DNA of 52,024 nucleotides, taken from positions 1-52,024 of the forward strand of contig JAIQZU010000028.1 in the NCBI GenBank assembly GCA_021776915.1, in the 5' to 3' direction. This DNA comes from Candidatus Scalindua sp. (GTDB taxonomy: Bacteria; Planctomycetota; Brocadiia; Brocadiales; Scalinduaceae). Both the position numbers and the translations under genes were made by a program. The notes beneath the pieces were generated by a model. That model saw nothing but the letters and a program-made list of their open reading frames with translations, was not told where the DNA came from and made no database searches. Shown piece after piece: positions 33,861 through 42,953 of the stretch. Position 1 is the first letter of the stretch; every line of letters starts with the position of its first letter.

Positions 33861-34364
33861 GTGTTGAATAACATAAAAATGGTTATTATTGACGTGGATG
33901 GTGTGCTTACAGATGGAAAAATCATACTGGATGCAAACGGAGTCGAATCAAAAGCTTTTTATGTACAAGATGGTTCCGCCATTACATATTTACACCGTGC
34001 AGGCATAAAAACTGCCATTATCAGCGGAAGAGAAAGCAAAGTCGTTGAGATTAGAGCTAAAGAACTTTGCATAGAAGACGTATACCTTGGTATACACAAC
34101 AAGTTAGAAGCTTATGAAAAAATACTCAAGAAACACGAAATCAAAGATAATGAAATCTGTTATATTGGCGATGACCTTATTGATCTGCCCATTCTGAGAA
34201 AGGTCGGCTTCTCAGTTGCCGTACCAAATGCACCCTCAGAGGTAAAGGAAAATGTCTCCTATATAACCAATGCACAGGGAGGATATGGTGCTATACGTGA
34301 AGTAACGGAGAATATCCTGAAATCTCAGGGTAAGTGGGACGCAATAATCTCAAGGTATTTTTAA
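33861..34364 (+). CDS. kdsC: Kdo-8-phosphate phosphatase
   Basis: This 167-residue HAD phosphatase has motif I DVDGVLTDG, ISGRES as motif II, and GDDLIDLPIL with AVPNAP typical of KdsC. It removes phosphate from Kdo-8-phosphate. Length is standard for stand-alone KdsC. The start is ambiguous: GTG at 33861 is 4 bases after GGAGGT and TTG at 33864 is 7 bases after it. The second is better spaced and changes only one residue. Confidence 0.95.
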   Translation: MLNNIKMVIIDVDGVLTDGKIILDANGVESKAFYVQDGSAITYLHRAGIKTAIISGRESKVVEIRAKELCIEDVYLGIHNKLEAYEKILKKHEIKDNEICYIGDDLIDLPILRKVGFSVAVPNAPSEVKENVSYITNAQGGYGAIREVTENILKSQGKWDAIISRYF

Positions 34365-34379
34365 GAAAACAAAATTACT

Positions 34380-36362
34380 ATGATGGATTTAGCTAAAAAA
34401 AAACGCCGGTTAGTTTACCTGGGAATTATATTTATTTGCTTTTCATTCCTGGCTTTATCAATCTCAGGTTTGTTTAGATTTACAACTTATGTTAAAAAGG
34501 AAGAAAAGCCCATATTAAAAGAAATCATAGATGAAGACTCCAAAAGAAAACAGAAGCTGACTCAAGTCCCCGGAACAAATGACGTTACTCAGGAAATTTA
34601 CGGACTTTATCTGCCAACTTACGATGATAATGGAAAAGTAGTATCCGTAATAAGGGGCGCTTATACTATCTTTCTTGATAACAAAACCTATAAAATAACT
34701 AAACCAGAAATAGAATTTGCAGATGACAGCAACAACGACGGTAATGACTACCAACCAAAAGGCGTTGTTATAACTTCAGACTTCGGAGAGGTTGAAAAGA
34801 CAACTAACAGGGGATATCTTTATGGTAATGTTATAACCAGGTTAGGAGAAGACCTTGAAATATATACAGAGGATTTTACGTATTCACCAGAAGGCAATAC
34901 AGTGAATACAGACGGCCCGGTTACCGTAAAAGGGAAACAGATGAAGATTACAGGAACCGGTTTTGAAATTAGTTTATCTGATGCAAATGCATCGATAAAG
35001 AATGATCCTGAAATGGAAATCAGAAGCGAAGACGATCTATTCCTATTCTCTGACCAGGCATCCCCATCAGACAGAGGCACCGCTGTAAGTATCTTCATAA
35101 GAGCGAGTGGAGAGATGGTTTTTGAAAATAAGAAAAGGCTTGCTACATTTTATGATAACGTACGTATCTCAAAAGGCAAATCCACTATCTTTGCAGATAA
35201 ACTGGAAGTACCTTTTGACTCAAAAATGGAAAGCTTGCAGAAGGTAATAGCAAGCGGAAATGTTCTGGCATCTGATGGTGAAAAAAATGCAAAAGGAGAA
35301 AAACTGACGTGGGATTCAGAAAAAGAGATCGCAATACTGGAAGATGACCCCGTGGCCGAATTCTTCGACAGCAGGGTATCAATAACCGCATCCACGATAA
35401 AGTTCTCTAAAACTCAAGGCAGAATGGAGGTCCCTGTAAGTGGACAATTAACCACAGTAGCCAACATGCAGAGCAGTAAACATGACAAAAATGATGTAAA
35501 TAAAAAAACAAAATCAATTTTTGTCTCTTCCGATAAAAACACAACATATGAAAACATCACAATAAACTGGAAAGGAAAGATGTCTTTTGAACAGAACACA
35601 AACCAGGCTCTTTTCGAAGATAATGTTGTCGTAAACAAAGGAGGAACAAAACTATACTGTGAAAGACTATTAATATCACTTGATAATGAAGATGACACAT
35701 TGAAGCAGATGGTAGCCACAAAGGATATACACCTGATTCAAAGAATAGGCGATTCACTTAGAGAAGCGCGTGGGAACAAACTCGTATGGACTTCTACAAG
35801 AAATTATATCGAGCTGTTCGGAAGCCCGCTTGCCTCAGTAAGCGATGGCGACAAGCAAATATCAGCGCCAAAAATCACTTTCTCAGAAGATGAAAACAAA
35901 ATACTCGCTGAAGGGAAAGGAAATCTGCTGGCTAAAACCAGTTCAGAAAAAGATGGCAAAGACGCTGAACACCTCAATATTAATTGGAATAAAGAGATGA
36001 TCTACAACGGCAGCAATCAGGTTGCAAACTTCTACGAAATGATTAAAGTCACAAAAGGGAAAGAAAAGCTTGATTGTGACAGACTGGACGTTTTTTTCGA
36101 TAACAAAGATAAAATAAAGAAAATCACTGCTTTTGGTAATGTCTACATTGCAAGTCCGGACTCAGATAACACAGAAGGACTTGGGTCATTGCTTGTATGG
36201 GATTTAACAGAAGACCTGGCAGTACTTACAGGAAACCCTCTTGCTGAATTACGGAGGTCAGGCGCTCGAACTTTTTCTGAAAAAATTTATTTTGATATAA
36301 GATCAAAAAGAGTACACTGGGAAGGACGGCCACACTGGAAAATCTTCGGAGCATTGAAATAG
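34380..36362 (+). CDS. LptC-OstA multidomain LPS transport protein
   Basis: This 660-residue protein has one N-terminal membrane segment (LVYLGIIFICFSFLALSISGLF), then an LptC-like beta region (about residues 70-165). Three OstA/LptA-like repeats follow, each with the pattern F-x-D/E-N/M-V-x-I/V-x-KG, then C/A-D/E-R/K-L (for example near residues 240-335, 400-510 and 540-650). Ordinary LptC and LptA are about 190 residues each. Here the periplasmic beta bridge that carries LPS may be one membrane-tethered chain. It lies in a Kdo gene run, which supports LPS transport. lptB is not in the window. Confidence 0.8.
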   Translation: MMDLAKKKRRLVYLGIIFICFSFLALSISGLFRFTTYVKKEEKPILKEIIDEDSKRKQKLTQVPGTNDVTQEIYGLYLPTYDDNGKVVSVIRGAYTIFLDNKTYKITKPEIEFADDSNNDGNDYQPKGVVITSDFGEVEKTTNRGYLYGNVITRLGEDLEIYTEDFTYSPEGNTVNTDGPVTVKGKQMKITGTGFEISLSDANASIKNDPEMEIRSEDDLFLFSDQASPSDRGTAVSIFIRASGEMVFENKKRLATFYDNVRISKGKSTIFADKLEVPFDSKMESLQKVIASGNVLASDGEKNAKGEKLTWDSEKEIAILEDDPVAEFFDSRVSITASTIKFSKTQGRMEVPVSGQLTTVANMQSSKHDKNDVNKKTKSIFVSSDKNTTYENITINWKGKMSFEQNTNQALFEDNVVVNKGGTKLYCERLLISLDNEDDTLKQMVATKDIHLIQRIGDSLREARGNKLVWTSTRNYIELFGSPLASVSDGDKQISAPKITFSEDENKILAEGKGNLLAKTSSEKDGKDAEHLNINWNKEMIYNGSNQVANFYEMIKVTKGKEKLDCDRLDVFFDNKDKIKKITAFGNVYIASPDSDNTEGLGSLLVWDLTEDLAVLTGNPLAELRRSGARTFSEKIYFDIRSKRVHWEGRPHWKIFGALK

Positions 36363-38200
36363 TGAAGTTGATAAATAAACTATCTTGCATAATATCCATA
36401 ACTATACTGGTTCTTATAATACATTTACGGACGACAATTCCCGCAGAATTATCTGAAAATATTATGGTTATAGCACGGCACGGCTCACTGGAGAATGCCC
36501 CTGAAAATACATTTGCCGCCTTTGAACAGGCGCTGGATAAAGGTGTAGATGGCTTAGAAGTAGATGTAAGAATAACAAAGGACGACAAGTTAATATTGAT
36601 GCAGGATGACACTATTGACCGTACAACCGACGGCAAGGGCTATGTCAACAAACTATTATATGACGAAATAAGACTATACGATGCAGGCGCATGGAAGGGA
36701 GAAGAATTCACTGGAGAAATAGTACCGCTTCTATCAGATGTTTTACAATTTGCTAAAGAAAGAAATATCATAATCATTCTAAATGTTAAAGAACACGGCA
36801 TTGAGCTTAAAACACTTGCTCTTATTGAAAAGTTTGACATGATAAATCAGATTTATTTTGGCGGAAGACTAGACAATGTTCGCAGTAAAGATATTGGCAT
36901 CAAGGGGACACAACTGGTATTTATACCGCCAAATGAATTAACGAATGAAGTAATAGACTTTTTCCACAAAAGACATAAACATGTTGGTACCAGCCTGTTT
37001 AACACAGATGATAGAGATAAAATAAAAGAAGGAATGGTTAAGGGTGTTGATGTTATTCTGACCGACTATCCAAGTGTCGCAATAGACATCCTGCATTACA
37101 GGACTAAAAGCGAAACAGAGAATATAGAACCAAGAAAAGAAGGATTAGAACCGAATATAGAAGGCAACACAGGGCAAATTGAGGGCCTCATAGATGCAAT
37201 TGCACAAGGATCTCCTGACGGATCGAGAATGGCAGCGTTTGTGTTAAGCACATTGCCACAAGAGATCTCTATTCCTCCACTAATCAAACTTTTGACTTAC
37301 AAAAAGCCTATTAAACGTTTTAGCCCTTACAAAAAAATAATGTCGGTCATTAAAAGGGAAGAAAAGGAAGATAACGACAACCTGCTTTCCGCCAGTCTGG
37401 TTCAAAGAAACACTGCATGGGCTATGGGCCTTACCAGAAACAGAAGCGCAGTAGTCCCGCTTATCACACATTTAGAAGATGCAGATTCAGAGTTGAAGAG
37501 AGAAATTATACTGGCGCTTAAAATGATTGGGGACAAACAGGCTGTACCTGCATTAAAGGAAATATTATTAAAAAACAAAGATCCTTATATTAGATATGAT
37601 GCTGCAAGGGCATTGGGTAGCATAAATAATACAGATTCTGTTTTTTCCCTGATCGATGCGCTTAAAAACGACAATAACTGGATGGTCAAGGCAGCTTGTG
37701 CCACAGCCTTGGGAATGACAGGTAACAAGAGCGCCGTAAATGCACTTAAGTCTACCTTAAATATTGATGCAGGCTACGAAGCTTCATGGGCACGTGATAG
37801 AGCCGCATGGGCATTAGCAAGAATAGGAGAGGGTGGGACAGAAGCGCTTGTATCTTCTTTAGGCTCCAGTGGGCAGAGTACCCGCAGAAGAGCCAGTTGG
37901 GCGCTTATAGGGATTGGAGACCCTGCAGTACCGTACCTGATATCAAGGCTGAGAGATGTTAGCAAATTTGCCCGCAAAAGATCTGCAATGGTACTTGGAT
38001 GGATTGGGAACAAAGAAGCAGTCGTGCCTCTGTCCTGGGCACTTGAAGACAAAGACCCTGAAGTAAGAAAGATGGCCGCCTGGGCGCTTGGCAGGATTGG
38101 AGGAACGAAAGCAATTACCGCACTTAAACAAGCGCTTGGAGACCAGAATGAAGAAGTAGCAGCATATGCAGGAGAAGCAATGCAAAGAATAAAATTATAA
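36362..38200 (+). CDS. Secreted GDPD-like domain fused to HEAT repeats (catalytic His missing)
   Basis: This 612-residue protein starts with GTG at 36362, overlapping the lptC-ostA stop by one base (TAGTG). After a signal-like segment comes a GDPD barrel (residues about 33-245: APENTFAAFEQALDKGVDGL and DRTTDG). The rest is about ten HEAT/PBS-lyase-like repeats (for example RYDAARALGSINNTDSVFSL, RKMAAWALGRIGGTKAITAL). The two catalytic histidines of GDPDs are substituted: IAHRG reads IARHG (R39) and HD reads QD (Q81). A binding role is therefore more likely than phosphodiester hydrolysis. Confidence 0.85.
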   Translation: MKLINKLSCIISITILVLIIHLRTTIPAELSENIMVIARHGSLENAPENTFAAFEQALDKGVDGLEVDVRITKDDKLILMQDDTIDRTTDGKGYVNKLLYDEIRLYDAGAWKGEEFTGEIVPLLSDVLQFAKERNIIIILNVKEHGIELKTLALIEKFDMINQIYFGGRLDNVRSKDIGIKGTQLVFIPPNELTNEVIDFFHKRHKHVGTSLFNTDDRDKIKEGMVKGVDVILTDYPSVAIDILHYRTKSETENIEPRKEGLEPNIEGNTGQIEGLIDAIAQGSPDGSRMAAFVLSTLPQEISIPPLIKLLTYKKPIKRFSPYKKIMSVIKREEKEDNDNLLSASLVQRNTAWAMGLTRNRSAVVPLITHLEDADSELKREIILALKMIGDKQAVPALKEILLKNKDPYIRYDAARALGSINNTDSVFSLIDALKNDNNWMVKAACATALGMTGNKSAVNALKSTLNIDAGYEASWARDRAAWALARIGEGGTEALVSSLGSSGQSTRRRASWALIGIGDPAVPYLISRLRDVSKFARKRSAMVLGWIGNKEAVVPLSWALEDKDPEVRKMAAWALGRIGGTKAITALKQALGDQNEEVAAYAGEAMQRIKL

Positions 38201-38227
38201 CTAAGCGCTACATTTGTTTTACAGTAT

Positions 38228-38358
38228 GTTCTCAATAATCAGAGGAAGACCTCCCCTTCCCCGGACAAAAAGCACCGAGGACTTTGACCCTCTCCTTCCG
38301 AATGAGGGGAAATGGGGTGGTAAATAAATTTAAAAGTCTTCCTCTGATTATTGAGAAC
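38228..38358. mobile_element. MITE-like palindromic element (131 bp)
   Basis: Perfect 23-base terminal inverted repeats (38228-38250, beginning GTTCTCAATAATCAGAGG, and 38336-38358, its exact reverse complement) enclose 85 bases. The interior contains copy 2 of the CCCCGG-ACAAA-CCGAGG element and a CTCC/GGGG-rich stretch. It encodes nothing and looks like a non-autonomous transposon, or a large hairpin in RNA between the GDPD gene and cobA. Confidence 0.8.
38258..38285 (+). repeat. CCCCGG-ACAAA-CCGAGG element, copy 2
   Basis: TCCCCGGACAAAAAGCACCG followed by AGGACTTT, nested inside the palindromic element at 38228-38358. It is close in sequence to the copy at 19491. Confidence 0.75.
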
Positions 38359-38407
38359 TGTATTTTACACGAAATATAACCTGAAATGAAGAAATGGTAG
38401 AAACACT

Positions 38408-39925
38408 ATGAAAAATAAAATCGTTTATCTTGTAGGTTCAGGCCCCGGTGATCCGGGGTTAATTACAGTAAAAGGGCTTGAGTGCATCAAAAAAGCCGAT
38501 GTCATTGTTTATGACTATCTTGTTAACTCATTCCTGTTAAAAAATGCCAGAAAAGATGTTGAACTGATCTATGTTGGAAAAAAAGGAAATCAGCACACAA
38601 TGGAACAGGAAGACATTAATCAACTACTTGTAGACAAAGCCATGGAAAATAAGATTGTCACCAGGTTAAAAGGCGGAGATCCATATGTTTTCGGCAGAGG
38701 AGGGGAAGAAGCGCTCGTCTTAAAAGAAAATAATATCCCTTTTGAAGTTGTACCTGGCATAACGGCAGCTATTGCCACACCTGCTTATGCCGGTATACCG
38801 GTAACACATCGTTCCTGTACGTCTACTTTTGGGCTTATCACCGGCCATGAGGACCCTACTAAAGATCAAAGTGATATCGACTGGGAAAAAATAAGTACCG
38901 GTTTAGGCACATTGACATTCTATATGGGGATTAAAAATCTTCCAAACATAGTCAGCCAGCTTGTCAAGCACGGACGTTCTGAAGATACGCCGGTTGCCGT
39001 AATCAGGTGGGGAACCACTACTGAACAAGAAACCGTAACAGGCACACTCTCAAATATTGTAGAAAAAGCAAAAGACATAAAGCCTCCTGCTATCACCATT
39101 GTAGGAGAAGTAGTCAATCTCAGAGATCAGCTTAACTGGTTTGAAACAAAACCTCTCTTTCACAAAACCATAGTTGTGACCCGCTCCAGAGACCAGGCAA
39201 GTGAGTTTTCAGAACAGCTCACTGATCTCGGCGCAAACGTCCTGGAATTTCCTACAATACATATAACCAGCCCTGATGATTTTACCCCTCTGGACAAAGA
39301 GATAGAAAGATTAGAGTCTACTGACTGGATTGTCTTCACCAGTGTGAACGGTGTCGATTGTTTCTTTCATAGATTATTTGAGCTAGGCAGAGACGTCAGG
39401 GACCTTAAGGGAGTAAAGATATGTTCCATAGGCCCTGCAACAACAGAGAGGATAAAGGGATTTCATCTTAAGGTAGACTGCCAGCCGCCCAAATATGTTG
39501 CTGAAAGTGTGGTTGAAACGCTTAAGGAAATAGAAGACCTTGAGAGGAAGCGAATCCTGATGCCGCGAGCAGACATAGCACGAAGCTACCTCCCTGAAGA
39601 ACTGCAGAAAATGGGGGCAGACGTTGCAGATATAGTTGCCTATAAAACAGTTGCTGCGACTAACGGAGACAATACTGTTCTGGACAAATTAAAGGAAGGG
39701 AAAGTTGATATTGTAACCTTCACAAGCTCTTCTACAGTGAGGAATTTTGTCAAGATCGTTGGTGAAGATAACCTATCCTCATTTAAAAAGAACGTTCAGT
39801 TTGCAAGCATAGGGCCAATAACAACGGAGACTGCTGAAGAGATGGATATTAAAGTCTCTATAAAGGCCGATGAATATACAATTCCCGGACTGGTAAAGGC
39901 AATAGTAGAACAACTAAGTCAATAA
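38408..39925 (+). CDS. Uroporphyrinogen-III C-methyltransferase fused to uroporphyrinogen-III synthase
   Basis: Residues 1-245 are a SUMT/CobA methyltransferase (VGSGPGDPGLITVKG, KGGDPYVFGRGGEEA, VVPGITAAIATPAYAGIPVTHR). Residues 255-505 are HemD (VVTRSRDQASEFSEQL, DWIVFTSVNGVDCFF, VDIVTFTSSSTVRNFV). The fusion closes the tetrapyrrole ring and adds two methyl groups to give precorrin-2, leading to siroheme, heme d1 or cobalamin. Such CobA-HemD fusions are known in several anaerobes. It begins after the palindromic element, with GAAATGGTAGAAACACT before the ATG and no strong Shine-Dalgarno. Confidence 0.96.
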   Translation: MKNKIVYLVGSGPGDPGLITVKGLECIKKADVIVYDYLVNSFLLKNARKDVELIYVGKKGNQHTMEQEDINQLLVDKAMENKIVTRLKGGDPYVFGRGGEEALVLKENNIPFEVVPGITAAIATPAYAGIPVTHRSCTSTFGLITGHEDPTKDQSDIDWEKISTGLGTLTFYMGIKNLPNIVSQLVKHGRSEDTPVAVIRWGTTTEQETVTGTLSNIVEKAKDIKPPAITIVGEVVNLRDQLNWFETKPLFHKTIVVTRSRDQASEFSEQLTDLGANVLEFPTIHITSPDDFTPLDKEIERLESTDWIVFTSVNGVDCFFHRLFELGRDVRDLKGVKICSIGPATTERIKGFHLKVDCQPPKYVAESVVETLKEIEDLERKRILMPRADIARSYLPEELQKMGADVADIVAYKTVAATNGDNTVLDKLKEGKVDIVTFTSSSTVRNFVKIVGEDNLSSFKKNVQFASIGPITTETAEEMDIKVSIKADEYTIPGLVKAIVEQLSQ

Positions 39926-39960
39926 TAGCGAACCACAAATACCACTAAAATGAAATTGTA

Positions 39961-40344
39961 CTACCTGCTGCGAAAACCTATTTTACCTTTTGGCTTTTCA
40001 GGTTGTTCTAATAATTTATTTATAGCATCAAAGACAACCTTAAACTGGTAATCATATTTCTTTTCCATAGCCTCTATCTTTCTCTGTAATTCCTTATGGC
40101 TTAGAATCATTTCTCTGAGCTTTGTAAATGCTCTCATAATCTGGATGTTAACTTGGATTGCTTGTTTACTATGTAGTACGCTTGACAACATGGCAACACC
40201 CAGTTCCGTAAAAGCATATGGTAGATATCTTGTGCCACCCCAACTTGAGGTTGCAATTTGTGACCTCAAGTTATTAAATTCATCTCTAGTCAACTGAAAC
40301 ATAAAGTCATCAGGAAAACGTTCAATATCTCTTTTAACCTGTTG
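39961..40344 (-). pseudogene. ORF6N-domain protein lacking its N-terminus
   Basis: The frame opens at a TGA (40345-40347), which is also the stop of the next gene, and reads QQVKRDIERFPDDFMFQLTR, SSWGGTRYLPYAFTELGVAML, then a coiled coil (LQRKIEAMEKKYDYQFK). This is the middle and C-terminal part of an ORF6N (phage anti-repressor-like) protein. The expected first about 45 residues are gone, replaced abruptly by the end of the 40345-41004 gene. An internal ATG at 40302 could still give a 113-residue product. ORF6N proteins come from phages and islands, so this marks a recombination junction. Confidence 0.75.
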
Positions 40345-41004
40345 TCAGCTCTTGATTCTTGGCCTTAGACGGTCCTCAAATCCCTCAATTGCCTTGTTGA
40401 TCTGCGGTGTGAACTTATCGCGTTCGGAGCCAGGTCCACCGTAGTAGAGAACCGATAGATGCTTAGTACGCTCTTCTTTAGTCCGACCCTGGTTATAATG
40501 TGGGATCTTCTTCGCTTCAAGAAAGTCTTGAATGGCAATCATCAAATCAGCCCTGCATTCTCTCAACGGCTTAATGACATCCTCAAATTCAGGGCCCCAC
40601 TCTACTTGAGCGTCAAGCGTCTGCTCTTCCAATTCACTGAATGCTTCATTGAGCACTTTAATCCGAGTCTCATACACATAAGTATTACCCTCGTGATCAT
40701 GTTCCGGTTTCAGATATCCATTTGAGTCAATCATCTCTTCTGGGTACTCGAACTGCCAGATGGCAGGACGACGGACATGCTTGAAACCTTCGCGCACCCG
40801 GTAGACGGCCTTGAGGACTTCCTTGGCCTTTGCATATTCAGACTTACCCTTGAGCTCACGACGCCATGCTGTAAGTCCCCACACAGCCATGACAGCAGCA
40901 ACAGCCGCCGAAATCGCAATGATGACATCCTTTGCAATGCCGGCATATTCAGCCGTTCCAGCAAGTTGCGAAACAGTGTTAATCGTTTCTATAGTGTTAG
41001 TCAT
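40345..41004 (-). CDS. Single-TM hypothetical protein of the accessory patch
   Basis: I do not recognise this 219-residue protein. It has one membrane segment (residues about 24-46, KDVIIAISAAVAAVMAVWGL) followed by a basic, helical cytoplasmic domain containing WRRELKGKSEYAKAKEVLKAVYRVREGFKHVRRP and a C-terminal GGPGSERDKFTPQI. Small membrane proteins of this layout often accompany nucleases in defence islands. It abuts the truncated ORF6N gene and lies 72 bases downstream of a membrane-anchored Mrr-like nuclease on the same strand. Confidence 0.6.
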   Translation of the reverse strand: MTNTIETINTVSQLAGTAEYAGIAKDVIIAISAAVAAVMAVWGLTAWRRELKGKSEYAKAKEVLKAVYRVREGFKHVRRPAIWQFEYPEEMIDSNGYLKPEHDHEGNTYVYETRIKVLNEAFSELEEQTLDAQVEWGPEFEDVIKPLRECRADLMIAIQDFLEAKKIPHYNQGRTKEERTKHLSVLYYGGPGSERDKFTPQINKAIEGFEDRLRPRIKS

Positions 41005-41076
41005 TTCTCAATTAGATTTAGGATTCTTTAATATGATTAATTACGCCCGAAGCAGAAGACATACTAATGGCGTCTT

Positions 41077-41985
41077 TCATTCTTCATTATTATGCACATT
41101 AATGTCGTTGCCTTCATTGTCCTGCGAGCGCATTTCCCATTCATCTTTATAACTTATGTCTTCTGGCATCATCTCCATGTCATCATATGTAGAAAAACCT
41201 ATTTCGGCATCAGGCAATTCTCCAGCAAGTTTACATAGCCCAATTACATCCACCAGTCGTATCCCGTGTTTCTCCGCAAACTTTCTTGCTCCATCCGTGA
41301 ATCCAGATAGACCAACAACCCAGCCATCTTTAACACCACGTGATATCATTACCCCATAAAGTTCTCTCACAGGTGCAGGACCAACTTTAGAACTATACTT
41401 CTTGCACTGGACTAAAATACCCCTTCCTTTTTTTGAAAGGATTATATCTACTCCCCCATCGCCAGTTGCAGGGGTGCGCTTTGCGTAGTATCCAATTGAT
41501 TCGAGTAGTTCAGCTACCTCATGTTCGAAGTCCTGGGGAGAAAGACCTATCCAGTATTCGTATTTTTTCCTTAATCTTTTTATTAACGCTTCTTTCTGTA
41601 TCCTTATTTCTTTGGCTTTTTTCTCCCTTTCTTTTATTCGTTCTCTTTCTTTATATCCCTTATATCCCGCCAGTTGGAATTCGTATTCCTTTAGAGAAGA
41701 AGCACCTTCTATCTTTAGTGCTTTTTCTTTAAAGTGCTTGTCTGCCAAAGAATTAATCTTAGAATTGACCAGCCATCCAAGCCAACAAAACATGAGAAGC
41801 GGACCAACAAAAAAACTTACGTACTTACAGAATGGCCATAATATAGCCACGCTTACAATACAAGCAACAATCCAAAGACGGATTTTATAACGGTCTTTTA
41901 GGCCTTCGTTATCCCTCAATAAAGACCGTATCTGCTCAATTTTTGACTCAGTAAGGCCATAATCAGACGGCATGGGTTGCTTCAT
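41077..41985 (-). CDS. Membrane-anchored Mrr-like restriction endonuclease
   Basis: This 302-residue protein has two adjacent membrane segments (residues about 36-55 and 57-74), a charged coiled coil (98-145) and a C-terminal Mrr_cat nuclease domain. Candidate catalytic residues are E154 (QDFEHE), D180 (GDGGVDII) and Q193-x-K195 (LVQCKKY), the Mrr form of PD-(D/E)XK. Mrr-type enzymes cut modified or foreign DNA; two membrane segments suggest action at the point of DNA entry. The acidic tail after residue 262 is unusual. It is likely co-transcribed with the single-TM gene that follows. Confidence 0.83.
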   Translation of the reverse strand: MKQPMPSDYGLTESKIEQIRSLLRDNEGLKDRYKIRLWIVACIVSVAILWPFCKYVSFFVGPLLMFCWLGWLVNSKINSLADKHFKEKALKIEGASSLKEYEFQLAGYKGYKERERIKEREKKAKEIRIQKEALIKRLRKKYEYWIGLSPQDFEHEVAELLESIGYYAKRTPATGDGGVDIILSKKGRGILVQCKKYSSKVGPAPVRELYGVMISRGVKDGWVVGLSGFTDGARKFAEKHGIRLVDVIGLCKLAGELPDAEIGFSTYDDMEMMPEDISYKDEWEMRSQDNEGNDINVHNNEE

Positions 41986-42199
41986 TTTTGAATCTCTTTT
42001 TTGTTATGATAATGTTATTTATATGAAAAGCATATCCACCATCCGATGGTATATATGTATGTGTGGTATGAAATTTTGTAGATTGTTGAAATACTAGGGA
42101 TTATAATACTCAGGTAACTATCAAAATCAAGGGGAAAAAAGAGAGAGTATAATATCTCAGACTTACCACCTGATTACGCTTGATATGTGAAACTTTTAA

Positions 42200-42227
42200 T
42201 TGATAGGAAACTGGCAAAAGATAAGAT
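42200..42227 (+). promoter_or_regulatory. Possible promoter for the HEPN/AbiU2-like gene
   Basis: TTGATA, 16-base spacer, then TAAGAT, about 50 bases before the ATG at 42277. Matches are 5 and 4 of 6. Confidence 0.35.
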
Positions 42228-42276
42228 TCACTATTTATAACAGTGATATACAAAGTAATGTTAGATTCAATATAAA

Positions 42277-42882
42277 ATGGCTACGCACACGTATGGACAT
42301 CTAAAAAGAAAAGAGGCACGCTACTTAGCCAATTTATTTGGTATTGAGTGTGACTTAGAGTCAACTATCGATTGGTGCAAGAAATATGTTATCTTAAAGA
42401 AAAATAGAGAATTAATATGGCTAATCGAACCAATTACAGTTGCTATTTTAATCCGCTTCATTCGTCCGTTTGAAAGTGGCGTAATAGCTAAAGATGCCAA
42501 GCCTTTACTCAAAACATTAGACGATAGCCAAGAAGTTCAATATAAATACTTTAAAAATATACGTAATTTGCATATAGCACATTCAATTAACGGATATGAG
42601 AATAATTATGTCAAAGCATGTTACATAGAAGAAGCTCCTGAAAAAGGTATCCAAAGCATAAACAAAGAAAGTATCAGAATAATTGGGTTGTCCAGTAATG
42701 AAACAAATCAAATTGAAAATATATGCACTGCCTTATTACAAAGATTGAAACAGGAAATAGAAATTGAGAAGAAAAGACTATTAGAACACACGAAGAAATT
42801 TACCGTTAAGGATATTAAAGAGATGAAAACATGTATACGTAAACACCCAAACGATATCGATGAATCCAAAGGAAGAAAATAA
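42277..42882 (+). CDS. HEPN/AbiU2-like protein
   Basis: This 201-residue helical protein carries RNLHIAHSINGYEN, where R96-N-x4-H102 fits the R-N-x4-H active-site pattern of HEPN RNases, and the AHS-x-N setting is typical of AbiU2-like abortive-infection proteins. The C-terminal third is coiled coil (RLKQEIEIEKKRLLEHTKKF). It is divergent from the Mrr-like gene across 291 bases with no other gene. A role in phage defence is inferred from the motif and neighbours. The family call is by motif only. Confidence 0.6.
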   Translation: MATHTYGHLKRKEARYLANLFGIECDLESTIDWCKKYVILKKNRELIWLIEPITVAILIRFIRPFESGVIAKDAKPLLKTLDDSQEVQYKYFKNIRNLHIAHSINGYENNYVKACYIEEAPEKGIQSINKESIRIIGLSSNETNQIENICTALLQRLKQEIEIEKKRLLEHTKKFTVKDIKEMKTCIRKHPNDIDESKGRK

Positions 42883-42953
42883 TCTTGCTTCTGGCGACGG
42901 TATTTTTTGTATGTAAATAGTCGTAAGCCTTTGGTACAATTGGCTTGATTAAA

